DNA of 25,384 nt from Prevotella sp. Its GTDB lineage: Bacteria; Bacteroidota; Bacteroidia; Bacteroidales; Bacteroidaceae. The notes beneath the pieces are model-generated. The model was not told the DNA's origin. It saw only the letters and a list, made by a program, of their open reading frames with translations, and did no database searches. Both the position numbers and the translations under genes were made by a program. Below, piece after piece: positions 23,386 to 25,384 of this stretch (the stretch's first letter is position 1; each line of letters begins with the position of its first letter). The stretch is taken from positions 1 to 25,384 of the forward strand of contig JAEEZP010000151.1 in assembly GCA_016291915.1 (NCBI GenBank). The letters are read 5' to 3'.

Positions 23386-23898
23386 ATGCATCCATTAGAG
23401 AAATTCAGATATTGTCCTTGTTGCGGCTCCGAAGGATTTCTGGTGGCAACAGAAAAGAGTAAGCAATGCGCTGCATGCGGCTTTGAACTGTTTATGAACC
23501 CCAGTGCGGCAGTGGCTGCCTTGATCACCAACGAACGAGGGGAGTTGCTCGTTTGCCGACGGGCAAAAGAACCGGCTAAGGGAACTCTCGATTTACCCGG
23601 TGGTTTTTGCGATATCGGTGAGACGGTAGAGGAGGCGATACGTAGGGAAGTGATGGAAGAGACGCATATCTCCCTTGCCGAGATCAACTATCTCTTCTCA
23701 TTACCTAACAGTTATATGTATAGCGGATTGCCCATCCCTACCCTCGACATGTTCTTTGAAAGCACCGTCTCTGTGTTGACTGATATCCATGCGGATGATG
23801 ATGCCATAGAACTGCTATGGATGCGGAAAGAGGATATCAATCCCGATGAATTCGGTCTTGACAGCATCCGTAAGGCTGTCTCCCTCTGGAAAAGGTGA
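23386..23898 (+). CDS. Zinc-ribbon Nudix hydrolase
   Basis: 170 residues. An N-terminal zinc ribbon has Cys10-x2-Cys13 and Cys28-x2-Cys31 ('YCPCCGS', 'QCAACGF'), as in NudC-like and related Nudix proteins. The Nudix box runs from Gly73: G-x5-E79-x7-R87-E88-V-M-E91-E92-T-H94, complete except that the usual Gly near the end is His94. It should hydrolyse a nucleoside diphosphate linked to another group; the substrate cannot be read from the sequence. It lacks the extra N-terminal domain of true NudC. The final codons and TGA stop lie in the first unit of a 22-bp repeat (AAAAGGTG at 23890). Confidence 0.88.
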   Translation: MHPLEKFRYCPCCGSEGFLVATEKSKQCAACGFELFMNPSAAVAALITNERGELLVCRRAKEPAKGTLDLPGGFCDIGETVEEAIRREVMEETHISLAEINYLFSLPNSYMYSGLPIPTLDMFFESTVSVLTDIHADDDAIELLWMRKEDINPDEFGLDSIRKAVSLWKR

Positions 23899-23948
23899 CC
23901 TTTGAGCAAGGAAAAGGTGGCCTTTACACAAGGAAAAGGTGATAGACT
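23890..23948. repeat. 22-bp tandem array, second locus, block A (3 units)
   Basis: AAAAGGTG recurs at 23890, 23912 and 23934, exactly 22 bp apart. The unit is about AAAAGGTGGCCTTTACACAA followed by GG. The first unit includes the Nudix stop codon. The 308-bp gap 23899-24206 holds repeats only, no gene. Confidence 0.82.
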
Positions 23949-23951
23949 CTC

Positions 23952-24044
23952 CGACTTTTAATCACTAATACTCGACTAATTAAGTATTGATTAGTGGACT
24001 TTTATGTACTAATAGTCGACTAATCTGGTATCGATTAGTCGACT
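23952..24044. repeat. 44-bp tandem dimer with palindromes, second locus, block B
   Basis: Two 44-bp units, 23952-23995 and 23996-24039, match at about 35 of 44 positions. GACT recurs at alternating 21- and 23-bp steps, so each unit is two 22-bp half-units. A perfect 12-bp hairpin, AGTCGACTAATC (24014-24025) with GATTAGTCGACT (24033-24044), lies across the second unit. Confidence 0.78.
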
Positions 24045-24098
24045 ACTAATGGTCAATACTCACCACATAGGGTATGTCTGTAGGGAAGGGAATCATTC

Positions 24099-24129
24099 GG
24101 GGACAGGTATCCGAAGGGGCCCTGTCCCC
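24099..24129. repeat. GGGGACAGG hairpin 1
   Basis: GGGGACAGG (24099-24107) pairs with CCTGTCCCC (24121-24129), loop 13 nt. Same stem as the next hairpin, 50 bp away, but a different loop. Confidence 0.75.
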
Positions 24130-24148
24130 AGAATAGACTCTTGAAATT

Positions 24149-24178
24149 GGGGACAGGGCCGCAAGCAGACCTGTCCCC
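24149..24178 (-). terminator. GGGGACAGG hairpin 2, probable 3' element of the secreted-protein gene
   Basis: GGGGACAGG (24149-24157) pairs with CCTGTCCCC (24170-24178). Read on the minus strand the loop is TCTGCTTGCGGC, closely matching TCTGCAACGCGGC at 21519-21531. It lies 29 bp after the stop of the minus-strand gene, but no U-tract is evident. Confidence 0.5.
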
Positions 24179-24206
24179 AGCTCAAGATATCCCCAGTAAA
24201 GAGAAA

Positions 24207-25274
24207 TTACTTCTTAACAACTTTCTTGCCGTTCTGGATCACCACACCCTTATAGTTCTCACTCACGCGCTGTCCGGCGAGGTTGTAGATAGGTCCATCG
24301 AGTTTCTCTGCAGATACGGATGTAATACTTGCAGGATCAGTCTCATCGAAGAAGAAACCGGAAATACCGAAAGAGTTTTTATTGCCCAACAAGTAATAAT
24401 TTACATCTTTCTTTACCTGCCATGTAACGTAGGCAAAAAAAGCCTGGTTAATATTGGTGTCCCCTTCTGCAAAAACAAGTTCATAATTGTCATTGATCTC
24501 CCATTTTAAGCAAGTAGCCGGTTTACTTTCTCCTTCACCGACCTCACCATGGAACTCATATGTATTGTTATTACGGAATCCCTGAATCGTCAAATCACGG
24601 ATAGCACTAAAATTAGTTCCGTCAACTACAAATACAGTTCTACCTGCTTGGTTCTTATTAACCCAGATACCAGCTGTGATGTAGCCGTCTTTCGATGGAG
24701 TGAACATACAGTAGAATCCCTTGGCAGGAGCCTTACCGCAGTCAGGTGTCCATGGAGTCTCTATCACACGGCGTGTCTCTGGATTATTATCAGTTACTTC
24801 AAAAAACTCCAAATAGCCGATACCACCACTGCCGTTCTTCGCCTTCAGATACTTGGTGAAGGTTGGGAAACCCTCCACACCCTTCAGAGCCTGACCACCA
24901 TCATTACCTGCCATCTGTAAACCATTACTGGGTCTTTCAGCAGCATCACCTGTATCAGGAGTGGAAACCACCTTCAGTTTAACGCTGGTAGTACCTGTTT
25001 CCATGATCCAACTGGTCATCTCTATTTTACTTGCTTTAGCAATTATTGAAGACCAATCACCAGACGTCTGACATTCATCTCGTGTTCCAGCAGGAAAAAC
25101 AAAAATAGATGGATCGACCTTTAATAAATTATCATCTGCGACTTTTGTTGGATTATCCAATGTTGTGGTAATCAGCGCCTGTATATCATCCGTATTCGGA
25201 TCCCAGATCTCACGCTGAGCACTGGCACTCATTGTTACAAATGCCACACAAATAAGAGTAAAGATTTTCTTCAT
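24207..25274 (-). CDS. Secreted protein with Prevotella-type C-terminal tail
   Basis: 355 residues. A signal peptide (about 1-20, 'MKKIFTLICVAFVTMSASAQ') precedes a long beta-rich, Gly/Asn/Thr-rich body with no recognised enzyme motif. The C-terminus 'SAEKLDGPIYNLAGQRVSEN' followed by 'YKGVVIQNGKKVVKK' is the tail common on Prevotella exported and cell-surface proteins, which resembles a type IX secretion sorting domain. Segments such as 'GFYCMFTPSKDGYITAGIWV' and 'FKYLEFFEV'-like strands ('GIGYLEFFEV') recall jelly-roll or carbohydrate-binding folds, but this is only an impression. Two paired hairpins follow it. No consensus promoter is seen in 25275-25384. Confidence 0.78.
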   Translation of the reverse strand: MKKIFTLICVAFVTMSASAQREIWDPNTDDIQALITTTLDNPTKVADDNLLKVDPSIFVFPAGTRDECQTSGDWSSIIAKASKIEMTSWIMETGTTSVKLKVVSTPDTGDAAERPSNGLQMAGNDGGQALKGVEGFPTFTKYLKAKNGSGGIGYLEFFEVTDNNPETRRVIETPWTPDCGKAPAKGFYCMFTPSKDGYITAGIWVNKNQAGRTVFVVDGTNFSAIRDLTIQGFRNNNTYEFHGEVGEGESKPATCLKWEINDNYELVFAEGDTNINQAFFAYVTWQVKKDVNYYLLGNKNSFGISGFFFDETDPASITSVSAEKLDGPIYNLAGQRVSENYKGVVIQNGKKVVKK

Positions 25275-25384
25275 AAGCTTATAAATTTTATTTATTTAAA
25301 GGATTCGATTAGTAATACTATAGACTATCTATACGAGATAAAACTGAGAGAAAAGTAACCCTCATGATAACAGATTAGTAACAC

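Overview
The window looks like a Bacteroidota chromosome, most likely Prevotella or a close relative. The evidence is a SusC/SusD pair, DUF4251 and DUF4369 lipoproteins, a secreted protein ending in the Prevotella-type tail 'YNLAGQRVS...KGVVI.NGKK', and many promoters of the Bacteroidota form (-33 TTTG, then about 19-21 bp, then -7 TAnnTTTG). Shine-Dalgarno sites are mostly absent. No tRNA, rRNA or CRISPR array was seen.

Layout. Positions 1-3577 (minus) hold part of a histidine-degradation operon: bifunctional ftcD followed by hutU, which runs off the left edge. Positions 3847-5022 (plus) carry a DUF4251 lipoprotein and an exported FMN-binding protein, closed by a strong terminator. Positions 5131-10476 are an accessory island. 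A broken Rhs/YD-repeat gene is followed by an AT-rich toxin tip, two paralogous membrane proteins that look like its immunity proteins, and three paralogous DUF4304-like immunity proteins. Composite palindromic repeats lie between them. Four of the five immunity genes are preceded within 2-12 bp by a short C-terminal remnant of a lost toxin, so the array reads as a record of successive toxin-tip replacements. A 22-bp-periodic tandem array ends the island.

Positions 10593-15093 hold a SusC/SusD outer-membrane uptake pair. Positions 15145-17588 hold an overlapping pair of an HD-type alarmone hydrolase and a RelA/SpoT-type synthetase, then a cytidylate-kinase-like protein. After a bidirectional terminator, pnp (polynucleotide phosphorylase) reads on the minus strand. 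Next come a DUF4369/thioredoxin-fold lipoprotein without CxxC (plus), an exported alpha/beta hydrolase (minus), an ORF6N-domain protein (minus), a zinc-ribbon Nudix hydrolase (plus), a second 22-bp-periodic array with paired hairpins, and a secreted protein of unknown function (minus).

The points most worth following up are: the immunity array with fossil toxin tails and its recombination-associated repeats; two distant intergenic arrays sharing an exact 22-bp period; a hairpin family whose stem covaries while its asymmetric loop is conserved; and the overlapping two-gene alarmone hydrolase/synthetase unit.
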